From Thioalkalivibrio sp. (GTDB taxonomy: Bacteria > Pseudomonadota > Gammaproteobacteria > Ectothiorhodospirales > Ectothiorhodospiraceae), in assembly GCA_003555285.1 (NCBI GenBank), contig PWGH01000071.1, positions 1 through 19,849 on the forward strand: a stretch of DNA of 19,849 nt, given 5' to 3'. The notes below the pieces were generated by a model that ran no database searches, was not told where the DNA came from, and was given only the letters and a program-made list of their open reading frames with translations. The position numbers were made by a program, and so were the translations under genes. This document shows positions 6,676 to 14,629 of this stretch, piece by piece. The stretch's first letter is position 1, and each line of letters begins with the position of its first letter.

Positions 6676-7515
6676 ATGCCCTTCGTCGGCGTACTCCCCG
6701 AACGCAGGCACCTGTTCCAACCGCCACCCCGGCGCGAGGTGGCGGTGTCCGATGCCGCGGCCTGGCGGCTGAACCCGGAACACCGGCACGTGTACGACAA
6801 GCTGCATCTGGCCCTGGAAGCCGGCCTGACGGCCGCCCCCTGCGGCGTCGCACCGATGGATCTCGGCGTGGCGCCCGACGACACGGTGTTCGTGAAGCCC
6901 ATCACCAACCTGGCCGGCATGGGGCTGCACGCGCGGACGATGAGCGCCCGAGACGTGCCGGCGGAACCCGGCAGCTTCTGGTGCCAGCGACTCGAAGGCG
7001 CGCACACCAGCACCGATTGCCTGGTGGAGAACGGCGAGGCGCGCTGGTTCGCCCATACCCGAGGCTCGGCCGAGAAGGACGCCGCGCGGCCGATCTACTG
7101 GGAGATCGGGGTCGATCTGTCGGAACGCGAACCGTGGATCGCCGACTGGGTGCGCCGGAACCTGGCCGGCTACCGCGGCCTCTGCAACATCGAACTGATC
7201 GGCGGCCGCCCCATCGAGGCCCACCTGCGCGGCTCCAACGGTTTTTTCGACTTCTACGGCCCCGACTTCATCCCGGCCTGGGTGGCGCTATCTGACGGCG
7301 CACCCTGGACCCCGCCCCCACCGGTGCCCGGCGGATTCATCATCTCGGTCTTCGGCGACGCCGACCTGAGCGAGCCCCACCGCCAAGCTGCCGCCGCGGC
7401 AGACGTCGACCTTCAGCCCGACCCATCCACCCCCGGCCGCGCCGCCATCTTGCGCACCCGCAACCGCAACGCTGGCTTCGCCATCCACCACCTCCTGACC
7501 GGAAAAGCCCTGTAA
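6676..7515 (+). CDS. Unknown protein with ATP-grasp-like motifs
   Basis: I do not recognise this 279-residue protein as a named family. Seen in the sequence: VFVKPITNLAGMG (residues 71-83), resembling the lysine-plus-glycine loop of ATP-grasp enzymes; FWCQRLEGAHTSTDCLVENG (101-120), like their Q-x-x-(I/L)-x-G-x-x-x-(T/S)-x-D segment; and NIELIGGRPIEAHLR (171-185), like the late metal-binding Glu and N-x-R region. The N-terminal part is short for the superfamily, and the C-terminal 75 residues look like a separate small domain. No signal peptide or membrane segment. The ATG at 6676 lies 3 bases after the upstream stop with GGAGG at 6660-6664, so it is translationally coupled to the molybdoenzyme. 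A job in modifying the enzyme's cofactor, substrate or product is a reasonable guess only. Confidence 0.6.
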   Translation: MPFVGVLPERRHLFQPPPRREVAVSDAAAWRLNPEHRHVYDKLHLALEAGLTAAPCGVAPMDLGVAPDDTVFVKPITNLAGMGLHARTMSARDVPAEPGSFWCQRLEGAHTSTDCLVENGEARWFAHTRGSAEKDAARPIYWEIGVDLSEREPWIADWVRRNLAGYRGLCNIELIGGRPIEAHLRGSNGFFDFYGPDFIPAWVALSDGAPWTPPPPVPGGFIISVFGDADLSEPHRQAAAAADVDLQPDPSTPGRAAILRTRNRNAGFAIHHLLTGKAL

Positions 7516-7546
7516 ACCAATGCCCACCCCTGATATGCACAGCGGA

Positions 7547-7560
7547 GCGCCGGGATCCAC
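7547..7560. repeat. Extra copy of the cydC repeat core
   Basis: GCGCCGGGATCCAC here, in the 63-base gap between the convergent ATP-grasp-like gene and cydC, is identical to 8309-8322 inside cydC. Its first 12 bases also recur at 8270-8281. The sequence is part of a near-palindrome (GGATCCCGGCGCCGGGATCC type), suggesting a small dispersed repeat rather than chance. Confidence 0.5.
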
Positions 7561-7578
7561 CAGCGTTGGGGATGGCGG

Positions 7579-9276
7579 CTAGACCGCGTGGCGCGGCCAG
7601 TGAGTCGGTAGGTGTTCGGGGGCGTGGGTTACGATGACGGCGTGGCGGGTTGAGAGCCAGGGGGCTAGGCGTGCGAGGATCCGCTGTTCGGTGGCCTGGT
7701 CGAGGCCCGAGAAGGGTTCGTCGAGCAGGAGGATCGGCGGGTCCCGAAGGATCAGGCGGGCCAGGGCGAGGCGGCGGGCCTGACCGCCGGACAAACGGCG
7801 TCCCAACTCCCCGACGCTGTAATCCAGACCGGCGCCCTCGCGTCGCAATGTGTGCGCCAGATCCACGGTTTCGAGCGCCGTCCACAGGGCCTGGTCCGTC
7901 AGTTCGGGGCGACCCACGCGCAGATTGCCGGCGATGCTGGTGTCGAGCAGCTGGGTTTCCTGGGGCAGATAGCCGATCCACCGGTAGCGCAGCGGCTCGG
8001 GCCACGCGCCGATCTCGCGCCTCGCGAGCGTGACCCTGCCGCCCAGCGGAGGGCGTTCGCCGGCGAGGGTCTCGAGCAATGTGCTCTTGCCCAACCCGCT
8101 GCGGCCATGGATGACCAGCGGGTGCCCCGGCTGCAGCGAAAACTCGAGCCCGGTGCGCAGCGGGCGTTCGCCGGCGAAACCGATCGCGAGGTCCCGGGCG
8201 TGCAGCATGGGTGCGTCGGGCAGAGCGTCCTCGATCGGATCCCGCCCGGCCGTTGCGGCCGCGGTCCCGGCGCCGGGATCCCGCTCCGTCGTTGCGGCTG
8301 TGGTCCCGGCGCCGGGATCCACTCCGAGGCCCCGCAGTCGTGCCGCCGCCTGCAGGCTCTCGCCCACCCGCCAGAACGCCCCGGGCAGCGTGCTCAGGGC
8401 CTCGTTCAGTCCCAGCGTCATCAGCGTCAGCAACACCGCAACCGGCGCGTCGATGGCGCCTGCGGCATACCAGTGCAGGGCCAGCACCAGCATCGCCAGC
8501 GTGGTCAGGGCGACCAGCCCTTGCACCGCCTGGTCGGCGAGCAGGCTGAACCGCTCCTGCTGCAGCACGCCGCTGGCCTGCTCATGATCCAGCTCGTCGA
8601 GCCGCATGCGCTGGGAATCGGCGCGCCCGTAGGCGATCAGGTCCGCCAGCCCTCCGAAGTAATCCAGCAGCGCAACCCGCTGCCGGCTGCGCCGCTCGAC
8701 GAGCGCGCGCCCCCGCGTCTGGCCCAGGCGGGCCGCCAGCAGCGACGCCGCCAGCGTCAGTATGGCGGTGGTCAGGAGCAAGAGGGCTGCCGGCCACGGT
8801 GCCAGCCAGTAGGCGAGACCGGTCGCGGCGAGTACCGCCAGGGTCGCCGCGACCACCGGACCGGTGATGCGCAGCGGCACCCCATCCAGGGTGTCGATAT
8901 CCGCAGTCAACCGGTGCTGCAGGTCGCCGCTGCGCAACGCCCGTTGTGCGGCGATCGGCAGGCGCGCGATGGACGCGAAGCTACGTACGCGCAGGCTGGC
9001 CAGAACCCGCAGCACGGCCTCGTGCCCGATCACCCGCTCGCCGTACCGCGCCAGCGTGCGCAGCAACGCCGCAGCGCGAATGCCGGCCGACGGCGTGAAC
9101 AGTTCGAGCCCCAGCAGCAGGCCCGCCCCCGCGAGCGCGGAGGCCGTGATGAACCACCCGGACAGCGCCAGCAGCGCGATGCCGGCGGCCCAGGTCAGCG
9201 CCAGCAGCAGATAGGCCGAGCCGGTCCAGACGCGGCTGCCGCGAAACACCTGGCGCAGGAAGCCCCAGTCAGACAT
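7579..9276 (-). CDS. cydC: ABC exporter subunit CydC (cytochrome bd assembly)
   Basis: Half of the heterodimeric CydDC inner-membrane ABC exporter that sends glutathione and cysteine to the periplasm, and is needed for assembling cytochrome bd. 565 residues: a six-helix membrane domain (about 1-310) and an ATPase domain (about 357-565). Walker A GRSGLGKS is at 391-398, signature LSGGQ at 495-499, Walker B ILLLDE at 515-520 and the switch histidine at H551. I chose the ATG at 9276 because GGGAGG lies 6 bases upstream; the ATG at 9282 touches that site. The start overlaps the end of cydD by 8 bases (ATGTCTGA), so the two are coupled. Odd point: the linker between the domains is expanded by two near-identical 13-residue units (DPGAGT-rich, 320-345). 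The gene ends the cyd transcript and converges with the plus-strand module; I see no clear terminator. Confidence 0.95.
   Translation of the reverse strand: MSDWGFLRQVFRGSRVWTGSAYLLLALTWAAGIALLALSGWFITASALAGAGLLLGLELFTPSAGIRAAALLRTLARYGERVIGHEAVLRVLASLRVRSFASIARLPIAAQRALRSGDLQHRLTADIDTLDGVPLRITGPVVAATLAVLAATGLAYWLAPWPAALLLLTTAILTLAASLLAARLGQTRGRALVERRSRQRVALLDYFGGLADLIAYGRADSQRMRLDELDHEQASGVLQQERFSLLADQAVQGLVALTTLAMLVLALHWYAAGAIDAPVAVLLTLMTLGLNEALSTLPGAFWRVGESLQAAARLRGLGVDPGAGTTAATTERDPGAGTAAATAGRDPIEDALPDAPMLHARDLAIGFAGERPLRTGLEFSLQPGHPLVIHGRSGLGKSTLLETLAGERPPLGGRVTLARREIGAWPEPLRYRWIGYLPQETQLLDTSIAGNLRVGRPELTDQALWTALETVDLAHTLRREGAGLDYSVGELGRRLSGGQARRLALARLILRDPPILLLDEPFSGLDQATEQRILARLAPWLSTRHAVIVTHAPEHLPTHWPRHAV
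8241..8318 (-). repeat. 39-base tandem repeat in the cydC linker
   Basis: Two adjacent 39-base units (8241-8279 and 8280-8318), identical over the last 17 bases and similar throughout. On the minus strand they encode DPGAGTTAATTER and DPGAGTAAATAGR. The length is a multiple of three, so the frame is kept. Each contains the near-palindrome CCCGGCGCCGGGATCC. Confidence 0.85.
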
Positions 9277-10924
9277 CACCATCCTCCCGGAGCCGACCCT
9301 GTTCGAGGTGCACCACGCGGCCCAGGCGCCGGTACACGGCCGCATGGTGCGTCGCCAGCAAGATGGTGATCCCGCGTCGCCGTGCGTGTTCCAGCACCCG
9401 GCTCAGCAGGTCGTCCTCGGTCCCCGGATCGAGCGCGTTGGTGGGCTCATCCAGAAGCCACAGGCGGCTGTCCGAGAGCAGGGCCCGGGCCAGTGCCACC
9501 CGCTGCGCCTGGCCGCCGGACAGCCCACGGTTGCCCTCCCCGATCGGCGTATCGAGGCCCTTGGGCAGCGTCGGGTCGTCCACCCCCAGGCCGGCCGCGA
9601 CCAGTGCCGCGATCAGTGCCTCATCGCCGGTCCCCGGGGGTGCGCCCAGCACCAGGTTGTCGCGCAGGCTGCCGTGGAACAGGTGCGCACGCTGCCCCAT
9701 CCAGGCAAAGTGCCGGGCGGGTTCGGCCAGGACCAGCGAGCCGGCGCTGGGACTGATGAAGCCCGCGCACACGGCCAGCAACGTCGATTTGCCGCTGCCG
9801 CTCGGCCCGACGATCGCGACAGTCTCACCCGGCGCCACACTGAGGCTCAGATCGTCGAGCGCCGCCGGCCCGTCCGGATCGTAGCGCAGGCTGACCCGGT
9901 CCAGGCGCAACAGCGTCGGCGCCGCACCGGCGGGCAGTAGCTCCGGCTGCCGCTGCGGGAGGGCCGGTTCCCGGAGCAGCGGCGCCAGTGCCTCGGCCGC
10001 CGCCTCGGCGCCGGCACGGTCGTGGTAGCTCTGGGCGAACTGGCGCAGGGGCTGGAAGTATTCGGGTGCCAGCAGCAGCACGAACAGCCCTGAGAACAGC
10101 GTCATCTGCCTGGCCGGACCGAAGTCCAGGAAACCGAGCAGGGCGAAACCGACGTAGATCGCGACCAGCCCGATCGCCACCGCGCTGAAGAACTCCATCA
10201 CCGCGGACGAGAGGAAGGCCACCCGCAGCACGCGCATGCTGAGCCGCCGGTAGCCCTGGGCGGCCTCCGCCACCTCGGCGGTCGCCGCATCCAGCGCGAG
10301 GCTGCGGCGCAGCAAATCCAGGTTCCGGACGCGATCCAGAAAATGCCCGGCCAGGCGGTTCTGCCGGTCCTGCTGGGCCTCATGGATCTGCTGGCTGCCC
10401 ATCCCGATCAGCGCCATGAACACGGGGATCAACGGCGCGGAGAACAGCAGCAGCAGTGCCGCAACCCAGTCCAGCGTGAATGCGGCAGCGAGCAGCGCCA
10501 GCGGCACCGCCAGTGCAAGCCCCAGCGTGGGGAGATACCGCGCGTAGTAGCCGCCCAGCGCATCGACCTGTTCCTGGTAGCGGCTGGCCCAGGCTCCGGA
10601 ATGACCGCGGTGCGCGAGGTGGACCGGCCCGATCCGGGCCGCGGTCGCGATCATCCGTTCGCGCAGATCCCGACGCACCCGGTACGCCAGTTGCTGGCCC
10701 GCCCAGTCGCGCAGGGCCTGCAAGGCGTAGCGGGCGATCACGACGAGGAGCGCAAGGCCCAGCCACGGCCAGGCCGACGAAGGTTCCGGCTCGAACAGGG
10801 TCTGATGCACGACCCAGGCGATGGCGCCGGCCAGCGCGATGGTCGCAAGTCCGGCGCCGAGGCCGGCCGACCAGGAGACATACAGCCAACGCCGGTGCGG
10901 TTGCAGCAGCGCGCGAAGAAGCAT
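9269..10924 (-). CDS. cydD: ABC exporter subunit CydD (cytochrome bd assembly)
   Basis: Partner of CydC in the thiol-exporting ABC heterodimer, 551 residues. The membrane domain covers roughly 1-310 and includes the typical CydD segment GLFVLLLAPEYFQPLRQFAQ (279-298). The ATPase domain has Walker A GPSGSGKS (373-380), signature LSGGQ (468-472) and Walker B LWLLDE (488-493). Order and overlap with cydC (8 bases) are standard for cydDC. The ATG at 10924 has only a weak ribosome binding site (GGGGCG), which suggests reading-through from upstream. It lies 140 bases downstream of cydB on the same strand with no visible terminator, so cydA-cydB-cydD-cydC is probably one transcription unit, placing the oxidase and its maturation exporter under shared control. 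Confidence 0.95.
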   Translation of the reverse strand: MLLRALLQPHRRWLYVSWSAGLGAGLATIALAGAIAWVVHQTLFEPEPSSAWPWLGLALLVVIARYALQALRDWAGQQLAYRVRRDLRERMIATAARIGPVHLAHRGHSGAWASRYQEQVDALGGYYARYLPTLGLALAVPLALLAAAFTLDWVAALLLLFSAPLIPVFMALIGMGSQQIHEAQQDRQNRLAGHFLDRVRNLDLLRRSLALDAATAEVAEAAQGYRRLSMRVLRVAFLSSAVMEFFSAVAIGLVAIYVGFALLGFLDFGPARQMTLFSGLFVLLLAPEYFQPLRQFAQSYHDRAGAEAAAEALAPLLREPALPQRQPELLPAGAAPTLLRLDRVSLRYDPDGPAALDDLSLSVAPGETVAIVGPSGSGKSTLLAVCAGFISPSAGSLVLAEPARHFAWMGQRAHLFHGSLRDNLVLGAPPGTGDEALIAALVAAGLGVDDPTLPKGLDTPIGEGNRGLSGGQAQRVALARALLSDSRLWLLDEPTNALDPGTEDDLLSRVLEHARRRGITILLATHHAAVYRRLGRVVHLEQGRLREDGDV

Positions 10925-11064
10925 CGGTCAGCGCCCCGCCGACGCCAAACGGTGCAAAATCTTCACGGCGGGCCGCCGATTGCGGGACGGATCCCGCGTG
11001 GCCTGCAGGCGATCACGCCACTGGACCCGGGCCCTGACGGTGTACCGGCGATGGGCGGCGGCAC

Positions 11065-12063
11065 TCAATGGTATCCGGAGTCGGCGCGCACCTTGCCCCG
11101 GAACACGTAGTAGGTCCAGGCGGTGTACATCAGCACGAAGGGGATCACGAACAGCAGCCCGACCAACAGGAACAACTGGCTCTCCGGCGCCGATGCCGCG
11201 TCGTGGAAGGTGTAGTTCGGGGGCACCACATAGGGCCACTTGCTGAACAACAGGCCGGCGTAGAACAGCCCGAACAGCGCGATCGTCGCAATGAACGGCG
11301 TCGCCTCGTAGCAGCAGCTCAGCGAACGCCACAGGCCGGCGGCCACCAGCACCGTGGCCAGCGGCAGCACCCACAGCCAGGTGAGATTGTCGAACCAGCG
11401 CCCGCGCACATACTCGTCGGTGAGCGGTGTCCACAGGCTGACGATCACGAAGAACACCATCAGTGCCGCCAGCAGCCGGTAGGCCCAGCCGCGGGCCCAC
11501 TGCTGCGTCTCGGCGTCGGTCTTCAGCAACAGCCAGGTCGCACCCAGCAGCCCGTAGCCGACGATCATGCCCAGGCCGGTCATCACGGTGAACGGCGTCA
11601 GCCAATCGAGCGGACCGCCCACATAGCGGAAGTTCTCGGTTTCGAAGCCCTGGATGAAGGTACCGACGACCGCGCCCTGGGCGAAAGTCGCGACGAGCGA
11701 GCCCCCGAAAAAGGCCCAGTTCCAGAGGCCGCGCCGGCCCGGTTCCGCCTTGAACCGGAACTCGAAGGCCACGCCGCGGAAGATCAGACCGGCGAGCATC
11801 AGGAAGACGCCGATGTAGAGGGCGGGAAGAAAGACCGAGTAGACCAGCGGGAACGCGGCCAGCAGGCCCGCCCCACCTAGCACCAGCCAGGTTTCATTGC
11901 CATCCCAGACCGGCGCGACCGTGTTCATCATGATGTCGCGGTCCTGCTCGGAGCGGGCGAAGGGAAAGAGGATCCCGACGCCGAGGTCGAAGCCATCGGT
12001 CAGCACATACATCAGTATGCCGAAGCCGATGATCAGGACCCAGATATAGGTGAAGTCGAACAT
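11065..12063 (-). CDS. cydB: Cytochrome bd quinol oxidase subunit II (CydB/CioB)
   Basis: Membrane subunit II of the bd-type quinol oxidase, 332 residues with eight or nine hydrophobic segments. Family hallmarks near the N-terminus are visible: TDGFDLGVGILFPFA (residues 22-36) and APVWDGNETWLVLGGAGLLAAFP (50-72). The later SLWTPLT and PPNYTFHDAA segments are also typical. Subunit II packs against CydA and helps form its quinol oxidase core. The ATG at 12063 is preceded by GGGAG about 8 bases upstream. It starts 21 bases after cydA stops. No small CydX-type or CydS-type hydrophobic subunit follows it. The length is shorter than E. coli CydB, as in the cyanide-insensitive (CioB) branch. Confidence 0.95.
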   Translation of the reverse strand: MFDFTYIWVLIIGFGILMYVLTDGFDLGVGILFPFARSEQDRDIMMNTVAPVWDGNETWLVLGGAGLLAAFPLVYSVFLPALYIGVFLMLAGLIFRGVAFEFRFKAEPGRRGLWNWAFFGGSLVATFAQGAVVGTFIQGFETENFRYVGGPLDWLTPFTVMTGLGMIVGYGLLGATWLLLKTDAETQQWARGWAYRLLAALMVFFVIVSLWTPLTDEYVRGRWFDNLTWLWVLPLATVLVAAGLWRSLSCCYEATPFIATIALFGLFYAGLLFSKWPYVVPPNYTFHDAASAPESQLFLLVGLLFVIPFVLMYTAWTYYVFRGKVRADSGYH

Positions 12064-12084
12064 CGTGCAATCTCCCTGCGAAGG

Positions 12085-13482
12085 CTAGGCGGTGGGCTGA
12101 ACCAGCGGGGTGTCCGCCACCGACAACGGACGTTGCGGGGGCTCCTGCGTTTCGTGCTGCTTCTCCTGCGCCTCGGGCATGCCCTCGCGCACGATACGGG
12201 CCAGGTAATAGAGCCCGGCCGTGAACACCGCTGCATAGACCCCGATGTAACCGATCAGCGTGAACAGGGCCATGCCGCCGGTGAGGCTGGGCGTCAGCCC
12301 CTCCTGCACGGTGATGACCCCGTAGAGCAGGTAGGGCTGGCGGCCGACCTCGGTGACGAACCAGCCCGCCAGTACCGCGATGAACGGGAGCGGGATCATC
12401 AGGGTGAGCACGCGCAGGAACACCGGGCGGTCCAGCAGCCGCCTGCGGTACAGTAGCCAGGCGCCCCAGAGCGCGACGCCGATCATCACCATCCCGATCG
12501 CCACCATCACCCGGAACGCCCAGAACACGATGCCCACCGGGGGGCGTTCCTCGGCCGGCCATTCCTTCAGCCCCTGCACCTCGCCGTCCCACTCGTGGGT
12601 CAGAATCAGGCTGGCCAGCTTCGGGATGCCGATCTCGAAATGATTGGTCTCGTTGGCCTGGTCCGGAATCGCGAACAGCAGCAGGGGAAGCCCCTTTTGC
12701 GTCTCCCATGCGCCCTCCATTGCCGCCACCTTGGCCGGCTGGTGTTCGAGGGTATTCAGGCCGTGGTAGTCACCGATGATCAGCTGGGCCGGAGCGGCGA
12801 TCACCAGCATGATCAGCGTCATCTTCAGCGCACGCCGGCTGGCGGTGACCGCGTGCCCGCGCAGCAGGTACCACGCCGAAATGCCCGCCACCACGAAGCC
12901 GCCGGTCAGCAGCGAGGCCACGGCCATGTGCGCGAAGCGGTAGGGGAACGACGGATTGAAGATGGCCTCCATCCAGCTGGTCACATGCACCATGCCGTCG
13001 CGGAGCTCGAAGCCGGCCGGCGTCTGCATCCAGGAGTTCGCCGACAGGATCCAGAACGAGGAGATGAAGGTACCCACCGCCACCATGATCGCGGCAAACA
13101 GGTGCACGCCCGGCGGGACCTTGTTGCGCCCGAACAGCAGCACGCCGAGGAAGGCCGCCTCGAGGAAGAACGCGGTGACCACCTCGTAGGCCAGCACCGG
13201 CCCGAGGAAATTGGCGCTGCGGTAGGAGAACTCGCTCCAATTCGTGCCGAACTGGAAGGCCATCACCAGCCCAGAGACCACCCCCATCCCGAAGACCACG
13301 GCGAAGATCTTGATCCAGAACTGCGACAGACGCGCCCACTCCGGATCCCGGGTGCGGTAGGCGATCCCCTCGAGCAGCGCGATGTAGGTCGCCAGACCGA
13401 TGGTGAAGACGGGGAAAATCGCGTGGAACGAGACGACGAACGCGAACTGGATACGCGACAGCAGTAGAGGATCAAATTCCAA
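12085..13482 (-). CDS. cydA: Cytochrome bd quinol oxidase subunit I, short Q-loop (CIO type)
   Basis: Catalytic subunit that oxidises quinol and reduces O2 to water; 465 residues, inner membrane. Key residues present: H20 in VSFHAIFP, E100 (AYEVV) and E108 (FLEAAF), H185 in RFAHM, M326 in FWAFRVM, K251 and E256 in AKVAAME, and GRQPY (380-384). The Q-loop lacks the C-terminal insertion of E. coli CydA, placing it in the short-loop group that includes cyanide-insensitive oxidases (CioA). It starts with TTG at 13482: the upstream frame closes at once, GGTGA is 6 bases away, and the N-terminus then fits the family (MEFDPLLLSRIQFAF). The hydrophilic 30-residue tail is variable. It leads a probable cydABDC operon supporting respiration at low oxygen or under stress such as sulfide or cyanide. 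Confidence 0.95.
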   Translation of the reverse strand: MEFDPLLLSRIQFAFVVSFHAIFPVFTIGLATYIALLEGIAYRTRDPEWARLSQFWIKIFAVVFGMGVVSGLVMAFQFGTNWSEFSYRSANFLGPVLAYEVVTAFFLEAAFLGVLLFGRNKVPPGVHLFAAIMVAVGTFISSFWILSANSWMQTPAGFELRDGMVHVTSWMEAIFNPSFPYRFAHMAVASLLTGGFVVAGISAWYLLRGHAVTASRRALKMTLIMLVIAAPAQLIIGDYHGLNTLEHQPAKVAAMEGAWETQKGLPLLLFAIPDQANETNHFEIGIPKLASLILTHEWDGEVQGLKEWPAEERPPVGIVFWAFRVMVAIGMVMIGVALWGAWLLYRRRLLDRPVFLRVLTLMIPLPFIAVLAGWFVTEVGRQPYLLYGVITVQEGLTPSLTGGMALFTLIGYIGVYAAVFTAGLYYLARIVREGMPEAQEKQHETQEPPQRPLSVADTPLVQPTA

Positions 13483-13495
13483 GACGAGTCACCAT
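13472..13495 (-). promoter_or_regulatory. cydA start region with an overlapping 7-codon frame
   Basis: GGTGA (13493-13489) lies 6 bases before the TTG start of cydA at 13482. The same bases contain an ATG (13495) opening a 7-codon frame (MVTRLGI) that runs across the TTG out of frame and stops at 13472. Ribosomes starting at the ATG would bypass the weak TTG, so this could tune cydA translation. The arrangement is seen; any effect is inference. Confidence 0.4.
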
Positions 13496-13630
13496 AATGG
13501 GCGGAGCGGTCAACCCGTGGTGGAGTCGCCCCAGTGCATGAATAAATCAGGATATGCCAATGTTACAGTGGGCCCGGGGAAACCCTGCCGCCGGTCCTGT
13601 CTTGGCAGATCCACCGGGGGCGTGCCGCGC
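13483..13630 (-). promoter_or_regulatory. Probable cyd operon control region
   Basis: The 148 bases between the regulator gene and cydA, both on the minus strand. The only AT-rich island of the area lies at about 13538-13570 (GAATAAATCAGGATATGCCAA region), with a partial GCAT/ATGC symmetry, and is the likely place for a promoter. I cannot fit a convincing -35/-10 pair or an FNR-type TTGAT-N4-ATCAA site. No terminator for the regulator gene is evident, so read-through into cydA is possible. Confidence 0.35.
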
Positions 13631-14629
13631 TCAAGCCTTACGCTGGCTGTCGAGTCGGGTTTGGCTGGGCGACTCGCCAAACAGCCTGGCGTAGTCGATC
13701 GCAAATTGACCGGGGTGCCAGAACCCGAGGTCGAACCCGACCTGCTGCACGCAGCGTTCGTCTCTCCTGGCAAGAATCCCACGCCGGGCCGCATGCAGCC
13801 GAAGCACCTTCGCGTGGGCGTACGGCGAGCGCCCCAACAGCTCCTTGAACGCGTAAAAGAGCAGGCGGCGGCTGGCGTACGTGGCCTCGCAGAGTTCGGT
13901 CACGCTCGGCGGGTTGTCCAGTCGACTCCGTATCAGCTCCTCGGCCCGGCCGACAACGCGCCGGCGCAGAGCCAGGCTGGAGGGGGTCTGTCGAACCGGT
14001 CGAGCTGCCTCGACCAGCGCGATGAGATTCCCCGCGAGATCGACCCCGGCACCCGTCTTGGCATGGCCCACGCCCGGATCGGATAGAAGCTGCCGGAGAA
14101 TCCGCGCCACGTGGGTCGTGACCTGCGGATCCGACTTGATGCACCAGCGCTTCCAAACGCCTTCGGCCGTGGTCTGATGCTCGGCCTGCACGATCCGTTC
14201 GGCGAGGGCCACGGGAATCGAGACGAGCTCCTGGTGATGACCCGCGGCCATCTGCTGGTACACATCCCCACCCGGATCCAGCAGCAGCATCTCGCCCCCA
14301 TCCAGCTGCTGGCCGCGATACCGGCTTCCGATCCTGCTGTGGGTGATAGGGGAAATCGTCCAGAAGTCGTCCGAGCGTGTGCCCGAACACAACAGCCTCC
14401 GGTTCACACTGCCACCGTAAACGAGACAGTCGCCGACCCGCGCGGCCGATAGCACGATTTCGATGGGGCCGGGATCGGACTGGGTGACCTCCACGTCCCA
14501 GACGTGCCGGAGTGCTTCCCGAAACTGCTCGGCCGATCGGTAGCGGATGCGCTTTATCAGGTCCAACAGGCACTCTCCCGATGGGAATTTCCGTGCGCCA
14601 ATCAGTACTGTTCTGCGGCCGACACCCAC
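13631..14629 (-). CDS. AraC-family transcriptional regulator, EutR-like
   Basis: DNA-binding regulator, 332 residues from GTG at 14629, cytoplasmic. The C-terminal AraC domain (about 225-325) has two helix-turn-helix motifs: SVTELCEATYASRRLLFYAF and VGFDLGFWHPGQFAIDYARLF. The second, and SRRLLFYAFKELLG, are close in style to EutR-type regulators. The N-terminal 200 residues form a sensor domain without a motif I can tie to a ligand. Start: GGAG at 14637-14634 supports GTG 14629 at 4 bases; TTG at 14566 with GGGAGAG upstream gives a 311-residue alternative that better matches the usual N-terminus. It sits directly upstream of cydA on the same strand and is divergent from the secreted-protein gene, so either could be its target. 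The family is clear; the inducer and regulon are not. Confidence 0.85.
   Translation of the reverse strand: MGVGRRTVLIGARKFPSGECLLDLIKRIRYRSAEQFREALRHVWDVEVTQSDPGPIEIVLSAARVGDCLVYGGSVNRRLLCSGTRSDDFWTISPITHSRIGSRYRGQQLDGGEMLLLDPGGDVYQQMAAGHHQELVSIPVALAERIVQAEHQTTAEGVWKRWCIKSDPQVTTHVARILRQLLSDPGVGHAKTGAGVDLAGNLIALVEAARPVRQTPSSLALRRRVVGRAEELIRSRLDNPPSVTELCEATYASRRLLFYAFKELLGRSPYAHAKVLRLHAARRGILARRDERCVQQVGFDLGFWHPGQFAIDYARLFGESPSQTRLDSQRKA

Noticed and set aside
7852..9369. A 505-codon plus-strand frame opposite cydC
   Set aside because: Composition is dominated by Arg, Gln and Gly, with no motif; cydC on the other strand has complete ABC transporter signatures.
10928..11070. Short TTG-started frame between cydB and cydD as a CydX/CydS-like subunit
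   Set aside because: The predicted 45-residue peptide is strongly basic with no hydrophobic segment, unlike the single-helix small subunits of bd oxidases.
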